The position numbers and the translations under genes are program-made. This document shows positions 32,214 to 44,046 of a DNA stretch of 64,000 nt, one piece after another (the stretch's first letter is position 1; each line of letters opens with the position of its first letter). The DNA is from Balaenoptera acutorostrata (Eukaryota; Chordata; Mammalia; Artiodactyla; Balaenopteridae). The notes under the pieces are model-generated. The model had not been told where the DNA came from. It did not search any database and worked only from the letters and a program-made list of their open reading frames with translations. Location of the stretch: contig NC_080069.1 in NCBI RefSeq assembly GCF_949987535.1, positions 42,211,269 to 42,275,268 of the forward strand, read 5' to 3'.

Positions 32214-35200
32214 CTAGATTTCACATATATGCATTAATATACGATATTTGTTTTTCTCTTTCTGACTTACTTCACTTTGTATGACAGTCTCTATGTCCAA
32301 CCACATCTCTACAAATGACCCAAATTCTAACTTTTTATAGCTGAGTAATAGTCCATTGTATATATGTACCACATCTTTTTTATCCATTCATCTGTCTTGG
32401 ACATTTAGGTTGCTTCCATGTCCTGGCTATTGTAAATAGTGCTGCAATGAACATTGGGGTACATGTGTCCTTTTGAATTATGGTTTTCTCAGGGTATATG
32501 CCCAGTAGTGGGATTGCTGGGTCATATGGTAGTTCTAGTTTTAGTTTTCTAAGGAACCTCCATACTGTTCTCCATAGTGGCTGTATCAATTTACATTCCC
32601 ACCGACAGTGCAAAAGGGTTCCCTTTTCTCCACACCCTCTCCAGCATTTACTGTTTGTAGATTTTTTGATGATGTCCATTCTGACCAGTGTGAGGTGATA
32701 CCTCATTGTAGTTTTGATTTACATTTCTCTAATAATTAGTGATGTTGAGCATCTTTTCATATGCCTCTTTGCCATCTGTATGTCTTCTTTGGTGAAATGT
32801 CTATTTAGGTCTCCTGCCCACTTTTTAATTGGATTGTTTGTTTTTTTGATATTGAGCTCCATGAGCTGTTTTTATATTTTGGAGATTAATCCTTTGTCCA
32901 TTGCTTTGTTTGCAAATATTTTCTCCCATTCTGAGGGTTGTCTTTTCGTCTTATTTATAGTTTCCTTTGCTGTGCAAAAGCTTTGAAGTTTCATTAGGTT
33001 CCATTTGTTTATTTTTGTTTTTATTTTCATTACTCTAGGAGGTGGGTCAAAAAAGATGTTGTTGTGATTTATGTCAAAGAACGTTCTGCATATGTTTTCC
33101 TCTAAGAGTTTTACAGTGTCTGTCTTACATTTAGGTCTTTAATCCATTTTGAGTTTATTTTTGTATATGGTGTTAGGTAGTGTTCTAATTTCATTCTTTT
33201 ACATGTAGCTGTCCAGTTTTCCCAGCACCACTTATTGAAGAGGCTGTCTTTTCTCCATTGTATATTCTTGCTTCCTTTGTCATAAATTAGGTGACCATAT
33301 GTGCATAGGTTTATCTCTGGGCTTTCTATCCTGTACTGTTGATCTATATTTCTTTTTTGGTGCCAGTACCATACTTTCTTGATTACTGTAGCTTTGTAGT
33401 ATAGTTTGAAGTTGGGGGTGCCTGATTCCTCCAGCTCTGTTTTTCTTTCTCAAGATTGCTTTGGCTATTTGAGGTCTTTTGTGTTTCTATACAAATTGTA
33501 AAATTTTTTGTTTTAATTCTGTGAAGAATGCCATTGGTAATTTAATAGATTGCATTGAATCTGTTGATTGCTTTGGGTAATATAGTCATTTTCACAATAT
33601 TGATTCTTCCAATCCAAGAACATGGTGTATTTCTCCATCTGTTTATGTCATCTTTGATTTCTTTCATCAGTGTTTTATAGTTTTCTGAATACAGGTCTTT
33701 TGCATCCTTAGGTAGGTTTATTCCTAGGTATTTTGTTCTTTTTGTTGCAATGGTGAATGGGATTGTTTCCTTAATTTCTCTTTCTGATTTTTCATTGTTA
33801 GAGTACAGGAATGCAAGAGATTTCTGTGCATTAATTTTGAATCCAGCAACCTTACCAAATTCATTGATTAGTTCTAGTAGTTTTCTGTAGGCATCTTTAG
33901 GATTTTCTATGTATAGTATCATGTCATCTGCAAACAGTGACAGATTTACTTCTTCTTTTCCAATTTGTATTCCTTTTATTTCTTTTTCTTTTCCAATTAT
34001 CGTGGCTAAGACTTCCAAAACTATGTCGAATAATAGTGGCGAGAGTGGACATCATTGTCTTGTTCCTGATCTTAGAGGAAATGCTTTCAGTTTTTCACCA
34101 TTGAGAATGATGTTTGCTGTGGGTTTGTCGTGTATGGCCTTTATTATGTTGAGATAGGTTCCCTCTGTGCCCACTTTCTGGAGATTTTTTATCATAAATG
34201 GGTGTTGAATTTTTTCAAAAGCTTTTTCTGCATCAATTGAGATGATCATATGGTTTTTATTCCTTAATTTGTTAATATGGTGTATCACATTGATTGATTT
34301 GTGTATATTGAAGAATTCTTGCATTCCTGGGATAAACCCCACTTGATCATGGTGTATAATCCTTTTAATGTGTTGGCGGATTCTGTTTGCTAGTATTTTG
34401 TTGAGAATTTTTGCATCTATGTTCATAAGTGATATTTGTCTGCAGTTTTCCTTTTTTGTGATATCCTTGTCTGGTTTTGGTATCAGGGTGATAGTGGCCT
34501 CGTAGAACGAATTTCGGAGTGTTCTTCCTTCTGCAATTTTTTGGAAGAGTTTGAGAAGGATAGGTGTTAGCTCTTCTCTAAATGTTTGATAGAATTCACC
34601 TGTGAAGCCATCTGGTCCTGGACTTCTATTTGTTGGAAGATTTATAATTACAGTTTCAATTTCATTACTTGTGATAGGTCTGTTTATATTTTCTAATTCT
34701 TCCTGTTTCAGTCTTGGAAGGTTATAACTTTCCAAGAATCTGTCCATTTCTTTGAGGTTGTCCATTTTATTGGCATATAGTTGTTTGTAGTAGTCTCTTA
34801 TAATCTTTTGTATTTCTGTGGTGTCAGTTCTGATTTCTCCTTTTTCATTTCTAATTTTATTGATTTGCGTCCTCTCCCTTTTTTTCTTGATGAGTCTGGC
34901 TAAAGGTTTATCAATTTTGTTTATCTTTTCAAGGAACCAACTTTTAGTTTTATTGATCTTTGCTATTGTTTTCTTCGTTTCTATTTCATTTATTTCTGCT
35001 CTGATCTTTATGATTTCTTTCCTTCTACTGACTGGGTTTTCTTTGTTCTTCTTTCTCTAGTTGCTTTAGATGTAAGGTTAAATTGTTTATTTGAGATTTT
35101 TCTTGTTTCTTGAGGTGAGTTTGAATTGCTATAAACTTCCCTCTTAGAACTGCTTTTGCTGCGTCCCATATGTTTTGGGTCATCGTGTTTTCGTTGTCAT

Positions 35201-36025
35201 TTGTTTCTATGTATTACTAAATTTCCTCTTTGATTTCTTCAGTGATCTCTTGGTTATTTAGTAGTGCACTGTGTAGCCTCCATGTATTTGTGTTTTTTAC
35301 AGTTTTTTTCCTGTAATTGATTTGTAATCTCATAGCATTGTGGTCAGAAAAGATACTTGATACAATTTCAGTGTTCTTAAAATTTCCAAGGCTTGATTTG
35401 TGACCCAAGATGTGATCTATCCTGGAGAATGTTCCGTGTGCACTTGAGAGGAAAGTGTATTCTGCCACTTTCGGGTAGAATGTCCTATAAATGTCAATTA
35501 AATCTATTTGGTCTACTGTGTCATTTAAAGCTTGTATTTCTTTCTTTCTTTTCTGTTTGGATGATCTGTCCATTGGTGTAAGTGGGTGTTAAAGTCCCCC
35601 ACTATTATTGTGTTACCGTCAGTTTCCCCTTTTACGGCTGTTAGCATTTGCCTTATGTATTGAGGTGCTCCTATGTTGAGTGCATAAATGTTTATAATTG
35701 TTATATCTTCTTCTTGGATTGATCCCTTGATCATTATGTAGTGTCCTTCCTTGTCTCTTGTAACAGTCTTTATTTTAAAGTCTATTTTATCTTATATGAG
35801 TATTGCTACTCCAGCTTTCTTTTGATTTCCAGTTACATGGAATATCTTTTTCCATGCCTTCACTTTCAGTCTGTATGTGTCCCTAGGTCTGAAGTGGGTC
35901 TCTTGCAGACAGCTTATATATGGGTGTTGGTTTTGTATCCATTCAGCCAGCCTGTGTCTTTTGGTTGGAGCAGTTAAACCATTTACATTTAAGGTAGTTA
36001 TTGATATGTATGTTCCTATTACCAT
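32214..36025 (-). pseudogene. Decayed L1 ORF2
   Basis: The minus-strand remnant starts [17 protein letters not shown] at 36025 and ends with a YRILMHICEI-like end and stop at 32214-32216, 3812 bp against 3819 bp in the intact copy. It is broken into several frames. Endonuclease blocks (NVNGL, QETH, GDFNTH, SRIDHIL, SDHN) and the RT box FADDMILY (near 33940) are still readable. At this site it has the normal alanine, unlike the intact copy. The cysteine region CWRGCG with LHCRWEC is near 32620. Confidence 0.93.
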
Positions 36026-36029
36026 TTTC

Positions 36030-36970
36030 TTAATTGTTTTGGGTTTGCTTTTGTGGGTCTTTTTCTTCTTTTGTGTTTCCTGCCTTGAGAAGTTCCTTTA
36101 GCATTTGTTTTAAAGCTGGTTTGGTGGTGCTAAATTCTCTTAGCTTTTGCTTGTCTGTGAAGCTTTTGATTTCTCCATGGAATCTGAATGAGATCCTTGC
36201 TGGGTAGAGTAATCTTGTTTGTAGGTTTTTCTCTTTCAGCCCTTTAAGTATATACTGCCACTCCCTTCTGGCCTGCAGAGTTTCTGCTGAAAAATCAGCC
36301 AATAACCTTATGGGGATTCCCTTGTATGTTATTTTTTGCTTTTCCCTTGCTGCTTTTAGTATTTTTCCTTTGAATTTAATTTTCATTAGTTTGAATAATA
36401 TGTGTCTTGGTGTGTTTCTCCTAGGGTTAATCCTGTATGAGACTCCCTGCGCTTCCTGGACTTTGGTGGCTATTTCCTTTCCCATGTTAGGAAAGTTTTC
36501 AACTATAGTCTCTTTGAATATTTTCTCAGACCCTTTCTTTTTCTGTTCTTCCAGGACCCCTATAATTCGAATGTTGGTGCACTTGGTGTTGTCTCAGATA
36601 TCTCTGAGATTGTCTTCAATTCTTTTCATTCTTTTTTCTTTATTCTGCTCCTTGGCAGTTATTTCCACCATTCTGTCTTCCAGCTCACTTATTCGTTCTT
36701 CTGCCTCTGTTATTCTGTTGTTTATTCCTTCTAGTGTATTTTTCATTTCAGTTATTGTGTTGTTCATCTCTGTTTGTTGTTTAGTTCCTCTAGATCTTTG
36801 TTAAACATTTCTTGTATTGTCTTGATCTGTGCCACCATTCTGTTTCCGAGATTATGGATCATCTTTACTATCATTACTTTGAATTCTTTTTCAGGTAGGT
36901 TGCCTATTTCCTCTTCATTTATTTGTTCTTGTAGGTTTTTACCTTGCTCCTTCATCTGTAACATATTTTT
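36030..36970 (-). pseudogene. Decayed L1 ORF1
   Basis: The minus-strand remnant has MKEQGKNLQEQINEEE near the start and [17 protein letters not shown] in the C-terminal domain, split by stops and frameshifts in the coiled-coil part. The last frame continues past KELL for about 20 residues to a stop at 36030, five bases before the ORF2 ATG. The intact L1 stops before that tail. Confidence 0.9.
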
Positions 36971-36974
36971 TTGT

Positions 36975-38277
36975 CATCTCCTTTTTTTTTTTTTTTTTTT
37001 TGATGTGTGGGATTTTGTTCCTGTCTTACTGGTTGTTTGGCCTGAGGCTTCCAGCACTGGAGTTTGTAGGCTGTTGTGTAGAGCCAGGTCTTGGTGCCAA
37101 GATGAGGACCTCTGGGAGACCTCACTCTGATGAATATTCCCTGGAGTGTGAGGTTCTCTGTTAGTCCAGTGGTTGGGACTCGGAGCTCCCGCCACAGGAG
37201 CTCAGGCCCAACCCCCGCTCATGAACCAAGATCCCACAGCTGAGTGGGGCAGCAAGAAAAAAAAAAAGAAAAGGAAAAAAAGGAGCAGAACAATAGCAAA
37301 GCAAAAAGTAAAATAAAATTAGAAAACTAACAGATATGTTAAAAAAATAAAAATATAGATGAAACAGCAACTGGAAGTTAAAACAGAACCACAATAGCAA
37401 AAAAGAGGAAAACAAAAAGCCAGAAAAGGGCAGGGCTTAGGCAGGGGTGGGGTTTAGGCAGGGGCGGGGCCTATGCATAGGATCCACAGGGGTGGAAAAG
37501 GCCCTGGGCGGTTGGGGGGCAGGGCTTAGGCTCAGAGGCAGCCGGAGGGGCCCAGGAGTGCCTCTGGCCTCGGAGGGTGGAGGACCAGTTCTGGGACCCC
37601 AGCGGGCTCCTGGGCCTGAGTGGGTGGGGGAAATGCTAGGCATGGTCCCCCATCCTCCATTCCTGGAGGGTCCCTCCCTGTTGGCCCCTCCTCTTCCTCC
37701 GCCCCTCCCTTCTACGCCCCTAGGACCAACGTGGCCAGAGGGGCCCTTGGATGGCAGAGGACCTAGCCTGGTAGCCCACCCGGCTTCCCGGGGCCCAAGT
37801 GAGTGGGGGAAACACCCGCTGCGCTTCCTCTGATCCTCCGGTTCTGGAAGGTCCCCCCCAACGCCCCGTCTGCCTCTCCTCCTCTTCCCCCTTCCTCCCT
37901 CCCTCCTATGCCCCTGGGACCAATGCAGCTGGAGGGGGCCTCGGAGGGCAGAGGACCTGGCCCGGGAGCCCAGCAGGCTTCCCGGGGCCCGATTGGGCAG
38001 GGGAGATGCTAGCTGTACTCCCTGCTGATCGTCTGAGCCCCCTAGGGTCCCTCCAGTTGTGGGAACTCCTCCCCTCTCCCAGCCACCCCTCAGGGGTGCC
38101 AGTCCCGTCTGGCCTCCACTTCTCCTCCCTCACTCCCCCCCCATGTCCTACCCGGTCACTTGGGGGTTCCTCCTGTCTCCTTGGGCATTGAGGTCTCCCA
38201 CCAGCATCTGGTATGTGCCCTAGTTGTGGGGAAATACGAACTCCGTGTCCTCCCACTTTGCCATCTTAACTCTGCCT
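36975..38277 (-). promoter_or_regulatory. Monomer-type 5'UTR of the decayed L1, with a SINE-like insert
   Basis: This GC-rich leader contains three tandem units marked by tgggcctgag at 37611, gggcccaagt at 37791 and gggcccgatt at 37985, giving periods of about 180 and 194 bp. Each carries agaggacc(t) and cctcc..cccct blocks. A plus-strand segment at about 37155-37270 (gtccagtggttgggactcgg then accaagatcccacagctgag and an A-run) resembles a diverged CHR-1-type tRNA SINE. Long open frames here are not genes. Confidence 0.75.
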
Positions 38278-38295
38278 GACATTTATTTTGTCTTT

Positions 38296-38440
38296 GTTTA
38301 ACATCTGTCCCCTTCTTGATTGTCAGCTCCATGAAAGTCTTGATCATAACCATTTTCCTTACAATTGTATTCCCATCATTAGCACAGTGCCTGGCACATG
38401 GTGGGTACTGTGCAAATACAGTTGAATAAATGAATGGCTT
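38296..38440 (+). repeat. L2 element, 3' end after the L1 insertion
   Basis: Continues the L2 broken at 31852: gattgtcagctccatgaaag, then cacagtgcctggcacatggt, then gttgaataaatgaatgg. Confidence 0.85.
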
Positions 38441-38537
38441 ACCACCACAGTCAGTTGACTGCCTGACAGAGGAGGATTGCTTTTTCCCCTCTGGATTCTA
38501 ATAAGAAACTACAAGCAGCCTGAAGTTACTTCTGAAA

Positions 38538-39083
38538 ATGAGTCGCTATTCACTTGACCCAGAAAACCCCACAAAATCATGCAAATCAAGAGGTTCACTT
38601 TGAGAACGCTCATGAAACTGCCCAGGCTATTAAGGGTATGCATATCTGAAAATCCACGAAGTACCTGAAGGATGTCACTTTGCAGAGCAATGTGTGCCAT
38701 TCCGTTGTTTCAGTGGTGGACTTGGTAGGTGTGCCCAGGCCAAACAGTGGGGCTGGGTGCAGGTGGCCCAAAAAGAGTGCTGAATTTTTATTGCACATGC
38801 TCAAAAATGCAGAGAGTAATGCTGAACTTAGGGGCTTAGATGTAGACTGTCCGGTCATTGAGCACATCCAGGTGAACAAAGCCCCTAAGATGCAACCCAT
38901 ACATGAGTTCTCCCTGCCACACTGAGATGATCCTTGCTGAAGAAGAGCAGATTGTTCCTAAACTAGAAGAGGAGGTTGCACAGAAGAAAAAGATATCCCA
39001 GAAGAAACTGAGGAAACAAAAACTTATGGCCCGGGAATAAATGCCGCAAAAAATAAATGCAAATAGAAGTTAAAAAAAAAAAA
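38538..39083 (+). pseudogene. RPL17: RPL17 processed pseudogene
   Basis: This is an intronless, decayed copy of the large-subunit ribosomal protein L17 mRNA. It begins ATG at 38538 with MSRYSLDPENPTKSCKSRGS, then hits a stop and frameshifts. The middle reads [24 protein letters not shown] and [13 protein letters not shown] in a continuous frame, and the C-terminus reads [21 protein letters not shown] followed by a stop at 39038-39040. Part of the coding region after KAPKM is missing. A poly(A) run at 39072-39083 marks retrotransposition. A SINE inserted directly into this tail. It has no coding capacity. Confidence 0.95.
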
Positions 39084-39084
39084 G

Positions 39085-39415
39085 AGGGGCTTCCCTGGTG
39101 GCGCAGTGGGTAAGAATCCGCCTGCTAATTCAGGGGACATGGGTTCGAGCCCTTGTCCAGGAAGATCCCACATGCCGCGGAGCAACTAAGCCCGTGAGCC
39201 ACAACTACTGAAGCCCATGTGCCACAACTACTGAAGCCCGTGCGCCTAGAGCCCGTGCTCTGCAACGAGAGAAGCAACTGCAATGAGAAACCCGTGCAGC
39301 GCAAGGGAGAGTAGCCCCCTGCTCGCCACAACTAAAGAAAGCCAGCACACAGCAACGAAGATCCAATGCAGCCAAAAAATAAAAATAAAATTAAATCTTT
39401 AAAAAAAAAACAAAA
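39085..39415 (+). mobile_element. CHR-type SINE (older subtype)
   Basis: A sense copy with ggggcttccctggtggcgca head, ggttcgagcccttgtcc B box and an A-rich tail. A short stretch, gccacaactactgaagccc, is repeated in tandem within it. The body differs from the younger copies (tgcgcctagagcccgtgctc). Confidence 0.92.
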
Positions 39416-39419
39416 GAGA

Positions 39420-39985
39420 AATTCTGGCCTCACATGGACATGTGTTGGAAATGGTGGGTGGGGCATTTTAAAAGTCTTTTAAGAAACTTATCCATATTCT
39501 TCTTTGATATTATATCAAAACTTGATAAGTGGTAGCTTCTTAAAGTCTAGTTGCAATGTGGAATCTGAATCCATATGAATGAACTTTTTGTTCTCTGTTA
39601 CATTAAAATCCCGTGATCAGTCTTGCACTTTGAATGGATCTTTTACCCATGCAGTGATTTTGTAACATCATGCACTGGTCACTTGGAAAATAGATTGACA
39701 GGTGCAAATCACCCATATGTTGACACACTTCATTATACAATATGTTTAAAAAATCATCTTTGTAATATCACCATCGATCTCATCAGAAAAGACTTTAAGT
39801 CTTGGGAAGCCGTCAAGCTCCCAGGGGATCCCAAGGTTCTTTGGACCTCACTTTAAGAACTGCTGTTTTAAGAGTTGTTTGTTAACTGCTAACTGAGGTG
39901 ACTGAGGCAATTAGCTTCTGTTCTGATTACCTTTTCTAACCAAGGTGAGTTAAAGCATATAAGGTTTGTAATTTCGTTTCCACAT
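39420..39985. other. Intergenic DNA, nothing recognised
   Basis: Unique-looking sequence without gene signature. Confidence 0.4.
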
Positions 39986-39989
39986 TTAC

Positions 39990-40105
39990 TTTTTTAAAGG
40001 TCCGTCTTCACGCTAGTCTTGTCTCCATGACTGTGGGAGCCATGTCTGTATCCTTAGCATCTCGTGCTGTGCCTGGTGTATAGCAGGTGCTCAAAATACA
40101 CCTGC
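39990..40105 (+). repeat. L2 3' end
   Basis: Contains gtgctgtgcctggtgtatag then caggtgctcaaaatac, the L2 terminus, followed by a purine-rich stretch. Confidence 0.65.
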
Positions 40106-40432
40106 TGAAGGAAGGACTGGGAGGGAAGAAGGGAGGAATGAAGAAAGGAAGCGGGGATGGGAGAGAGGGAAGAGGAAACTTACCTCTGGTACCTCATTGG
40201 CAGGGACTGGCTTGGATTTCAAGTAAAGCATGACTCCTAGTGGAGCTGGTTTGTTGGATAAGCTGGACTGAGAAAGTTGCAAGCAGAAAGCACCTTTCTC
40301 ACCTTGACCTCCCTCAAGTGCATTCTGTCAGCTTGTTTTTCTCTGCCTCTGTATGAAATTCTGAGCATATCCCATAGCATTTCTGTTCCTCATTGGAATC
40401 AACATTTCTTGAGTCAGAAGTACATAATAATT

Positions 40433-40618
40433 TTTAAAATATTTATTTATTTATTTAGCTGTGCCAGGTCTTAGTTGCAGCACGTGGGATCTTTTAGTTG
40501 AGGCATATGGGCTCCTTTAGTTGCGGCATGTGGAATCTTGTTCCCTGACCAGGGATGGAACACGGGCCCCCTGCATTGGGAGTGCAGAGTCTAAACCACT
40601 GGACCACCAGGGAAGTCC
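40433..40618 (-). mobile_element. CHR-1-like SINE, antisense
   Basis: Head accaccagggaagtccct at right, gaccagggatggaacacggg inside, ATTT tail at left. Short direct repeats gaagtac flank it (near 40418 and 40620). It is an older subtype with two similar cttttagttg blocks. Confidence 0.85.
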
Positions 40619-40624
40619 CTGAAG

Positions 40625-41575
40625 TACAGCATATTAATGATCATTTATGGGTGGAAAAAATTAGATGAAAGTTGAAGATTTTTCCGAGGTTACAGAGCAA
40701 GTATGATTACCATTAAATTTAACTCAGCTCTTATACTTGAGTGTGGGGTGATGTATCAGGTGGAGTGAACAGTTTTTCACTTTTTAAATTCACAGAACAA
40801 TCACTTTATTTTATACATTCTTACTTCGTTTTGTTTCTTGGTTTATCTCTGGCTTTTATCATATGACATTAAAACCAGATACCTGAACCAAACTTATCAT
40901 GTTTTAACCTCATACAAAACTTCAACACAGCATGGAATGGGAACCACCCATGAGTGTGGCCTTCAGGTTGGAGTGAAAAAAAAAAGTAAAGCAACCAAGA
41001 CTGAATAAAAGTGAATGAACCATGAATCATCTGAAAAGACTGCTTGGCCTCAGATGAACTAGAAAAGTGTTGACTCACTAACCTATATTCTTCTCTGCTT
41101 ATACCATTAGCCTGCTTTAGTCACACAGTATGTTAAATAACTTGGATCTTCAATATAAAGCACTTCACTGAAAAATTTTTGCTTCTTTAGTTGTGTGTGG
41201 GAGATACATTGTCATAAGCATGTAAGAACAAGGGGGTAGATGTTGAGAGAGAAGCAGAAAGAAAAAAAAAAAATCCTGTCTCATAATCACGTGGTTCTGA
41301 TTATGTATTCAAGGAAAGCAGTTAAAAGTTTTGGCAATCTTACTGGGGGGGGGGGGGAAGAAACCTAAGAAAAATTATCATACAAGTGAAAGGCTTCTTT
41401 GTTCAGATGCTGAATGTTTACTGACATCCAAGCCAGGTGATTGGATGGAAATACCTCCCCTCTCTCCTGAATGGCAGGAATAGAATGTGACAGATTCCAA
41501 ATGAAACCACCAGCTTCTTTCAGTTTGAGATTGGGAAGCATACTGAGCAAAACTGTGAAAGGATATAAGCTTATC
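40625..41575. other. Intergenic DNA with a G-run
   Basis: Unique-looking sequence. A run of 13 G at about 41345-41357 and A-runs near 40977 and 41262 are the only simple features. Confidence 0.5.
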
Positions 41576-41579
41576 TTTT

Positions 41580-42445
41580 TTGCCTTTACTTTTAAAAAAT
41601 GTGGTAAATTGCACATAACATAAAATTTACCATCTTAACCCTTTCTCCGTTAAGTACACATTGTTGTGTATACTTACACTACAATGTAAGTGTACCTAAT
41701 ACTCAAGAACTTTTCATCTTGCAAAACTGAAATTCTGTACCCTTTAAAGAACAACTCCCCACTCCCCCTGGTAGCTGTCATTCTACTTTCTGTCATACCT
41801 CATATAAGTGAAATCATACAGTATTCTACTTTTGTGACAAGTTTATTTCACTTAGCATAAAGTCTTCAAGGTTCATCCATGTTGTAGCATGTGTGAGAAC
41901 TTACTTTTTAGGACTGCATAGCATTCTAATGTATGTATGTACCACATTTTGTTTATCCATTTGTTGATGGACATTTGGGTTGCTTCTACCTCTTGTCTAT
42001 TGTGAATAGTGCTGCTATGAACATGGGTCTGCAAATATCTCTTCAAAATCCAACTTTCAGTTCTTTTGGATATATACCCAGAAGTGAAATTACTGGATCA
42101 TATGGTAGTTCTATTTTTAACTTTTTGAGGAGCCTCCATAATGTTTTCCATAACAGTTGCACCATCTTACAATCTCACCAACAGTGTACAAGTGTTCCCT
42201 TTTCTCCTCATCCTTGCCAACACTTGTATTTTTCCTCCCTCCTTCTTTCTCTGTTCCTTTCTTCCTCCCTCCCTCCCTCCCTCCCTCCCTTCCTTCCTTC
42301 CTGCTATCCTAATCAGTATGAGGCAAAATCTCATTGTGGTTTTGATTTGCATTTCTTGCATGCTTAGTGATTTTAATCATATTTTTATATGCCTGTTGAC
42401 CATTGTCTTTGGAGTAATGTCTATTCAGCCTTTTTTGCACTCTTT
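41580..42445 (-). repeat. Old L1 fragment, antisense, with a CCTT microsatellite
   Basis: An ancient L1 3'UTR and ORF2 C-terminal part in antisense (tggtaaattgcacataacat, then atatacccagaagtgaaat, then tgcaccatcttacaatctc). A pyrimidine tetranucleotide array lies inside at about 42233-42302. Confidence 0.8.
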
Positions 42446-42939
42446 CTCCATCTTAGTGGACTTGTCCATCTCCTTTCTTATTTATTTATTCTCCACCTGT
42501 ATCCTAAAGGAGGAGTTGTGGCAGCTTCCAAAGATAGGTTTAAGAACACAAAATGAAATAGTTGAGAAAGTGGAGTAAAAGGAAGCAGAACAAAGAAAAG
42601 AAGGTGAAGCTAGGAGTAGATGAGTTCTCAGGTGCATTTCAAAGCCCTCTCTAGTTGCCGTAGCTGCAAGCTCCATAGCAGCCAGGACAAGGTGGGGAAA
42701 ATAATCATTCATCCTAAGGTAAACCCAAACCAGCTTCTCAAAAAGCACAGCCCTTCCTGTCGTTGTGGCCTGAGAGAGGTTTTCCTTACGTAGGGGACAC
42801 TGAGAGACATTGAGGACGACACCCTCTATTCCTTCATTACAGACAATTTAATAGCAGTTTTCACACATCTCTTTCTTAAACACCCCTCCACATCAGGCAG
42901 TGGCAGGAGAAGACTGATATCTCAGCCCATTCAGTCAGG
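42446..42939. other. Intergenic DNA, nothing recognised
   Basis: Unique-looking sequence. Confidence 0.4.
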
Positions 42940-43173
42940 CAGAGAGAGAGAATTCAACCTTCCTTTGCCTTTTTGTTCTATTCGGACCCTCAACGGGTTG
43001 GATGATGCCCACTCACATTGGGGAGGGCCGTCTGCTATACTGAGTCCACTGATTCACAACCTAAGCTCTTCTGGAAACACCCCTCACAGACACACCCAGA
43101 AATAATGTTTATGCAGGCATCTGGGCATCCTGTGACCCAGTTAAGTTGACACATAAAGTTGACATCACACCTC
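42940..43173 (-). repeat. MLT2-type LTR 5' half, antisense
   Basis: The antisense match to the same LTR family as at 25.0 kb includes ttgttctattcggaccctca, gatgatgcccactcacattg and the end aagttgacatcaca at 43157-43170. The 3' half of the LTR is missing or too decayed to see. Confidence 0.65.
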
Positions 43174-43494
43174 CGTCAGCCAAGTCCTTCCCCAGTCCAA
43201 TGCCGGAATTCTCCATCACTGATCCTTTTACTCCCAGGCTCTGCCCAAACAACCTAAGTAGCTTCTTGTTACCCACAGCAGAAGTTTCGAGCCTATTCAT
43301 GTCAAGGTACATAGAGAAAGTTAAACATTTTTATTGCACCCAAGTATGAACTGGAGGGGTTTGGGGATGTATGCATGGTGCTTGGTGAGAAAACGTTACT
43401 TTTTCTTTACATAATTGTAACAAGAAAAAATGCTAGATATTTGGGAAGATATGAAATAATTCATCTGCATTAAACGCCCAAATAATGCCTCTTC
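43174..43494. other. Intergenic DNA, nothing recognised
   Basis: Unique-looking sequence. Confidence 0.4.
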
Positions 43495-43973
43495 AATTTA
43501 TTTTATTTATTGAGGTATAACATATATATAGTAAAGTATACAGATAAATGTGATAAATTTTTACACATACATCCATCCATGTAATCGCCTCCTAGGTAGA
43601 GATATGGAACATTCCAGCACCACAGGAGGCTCCTTTCTGCTCTGCTTCCAGCTCGTAACCTTCAAGGGTTAAATGCCATTCTGACCTGTATTATACATCA
43701 GTTTTATCCACTTTTGAACTTCATGTACCCGGAATCCTAGAATATATACTCTGTAACCGATTTCTTTTATTCAACATCACATCCATGTGATTGATGAATG
43801 AACTGTGTTGGCCATCCATTTCTTTTCATTGCTGTGCTGTATCTGTTGATTAACATAACACAACTTATTTATCCATTCTGCTATTAATAACCATATAGGT
43901 TGTTTCCAGTTTTTTGGCTATTATAAATAAAGCTGCTGTGAATATTCTTGCACATGTCTTTTGGTGGACATAG
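43495..43973 (-). repeat. Old L1 3'UTR fragment, antisense
   Basis: An ancient L1 3' end in antisense: tttattgaggtataacatat at left, through cggaatcctagaatatatac, to ggctattataaataaagctg. It resumes after the nested SINEs at about 44464 with gaatatacccaggagg. Confidence 0.75.
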
Positions 43974-43987
43974 GAGCTCATTTCTTT

Positions 43988-44008
43988 CTTTTTTTAAAAT
44001 TATTTTTT

Positions 44009-44046
<38 letters not shown>

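Larger units (their letters stand above)
31870..38277 (-). mobile_element. Nearly full-length LINE-1, decayed, antisense
   Basis: A 6.4-kb L1 in antisense between exact 18-bp direct repeats gacatttattttgtcttt at 31852-31869 and 38278-38295. From right to left it has a 5' end with the YY1-like aagatggc, a GC-rich 5'UTR built of about 180-195-bp monomers, broken ORF1, broken ORF2 and the 3'UTR. Many frameshifts and stops make it inactive. It sits in an old L2. The ORFs are clearly related to the intact L1 at 5.8-13.2 kb but the 5'UTRs are not. Confidence 0.95.

Noticed and set aside
37447..38191. Open frames of about 130 codons in the GC-rich stretch near 37.4-38.2 kb
   Set aside because: They run along the monomer 5'UTR of an antisense L1 and have low-complexity composition with no protein family match.
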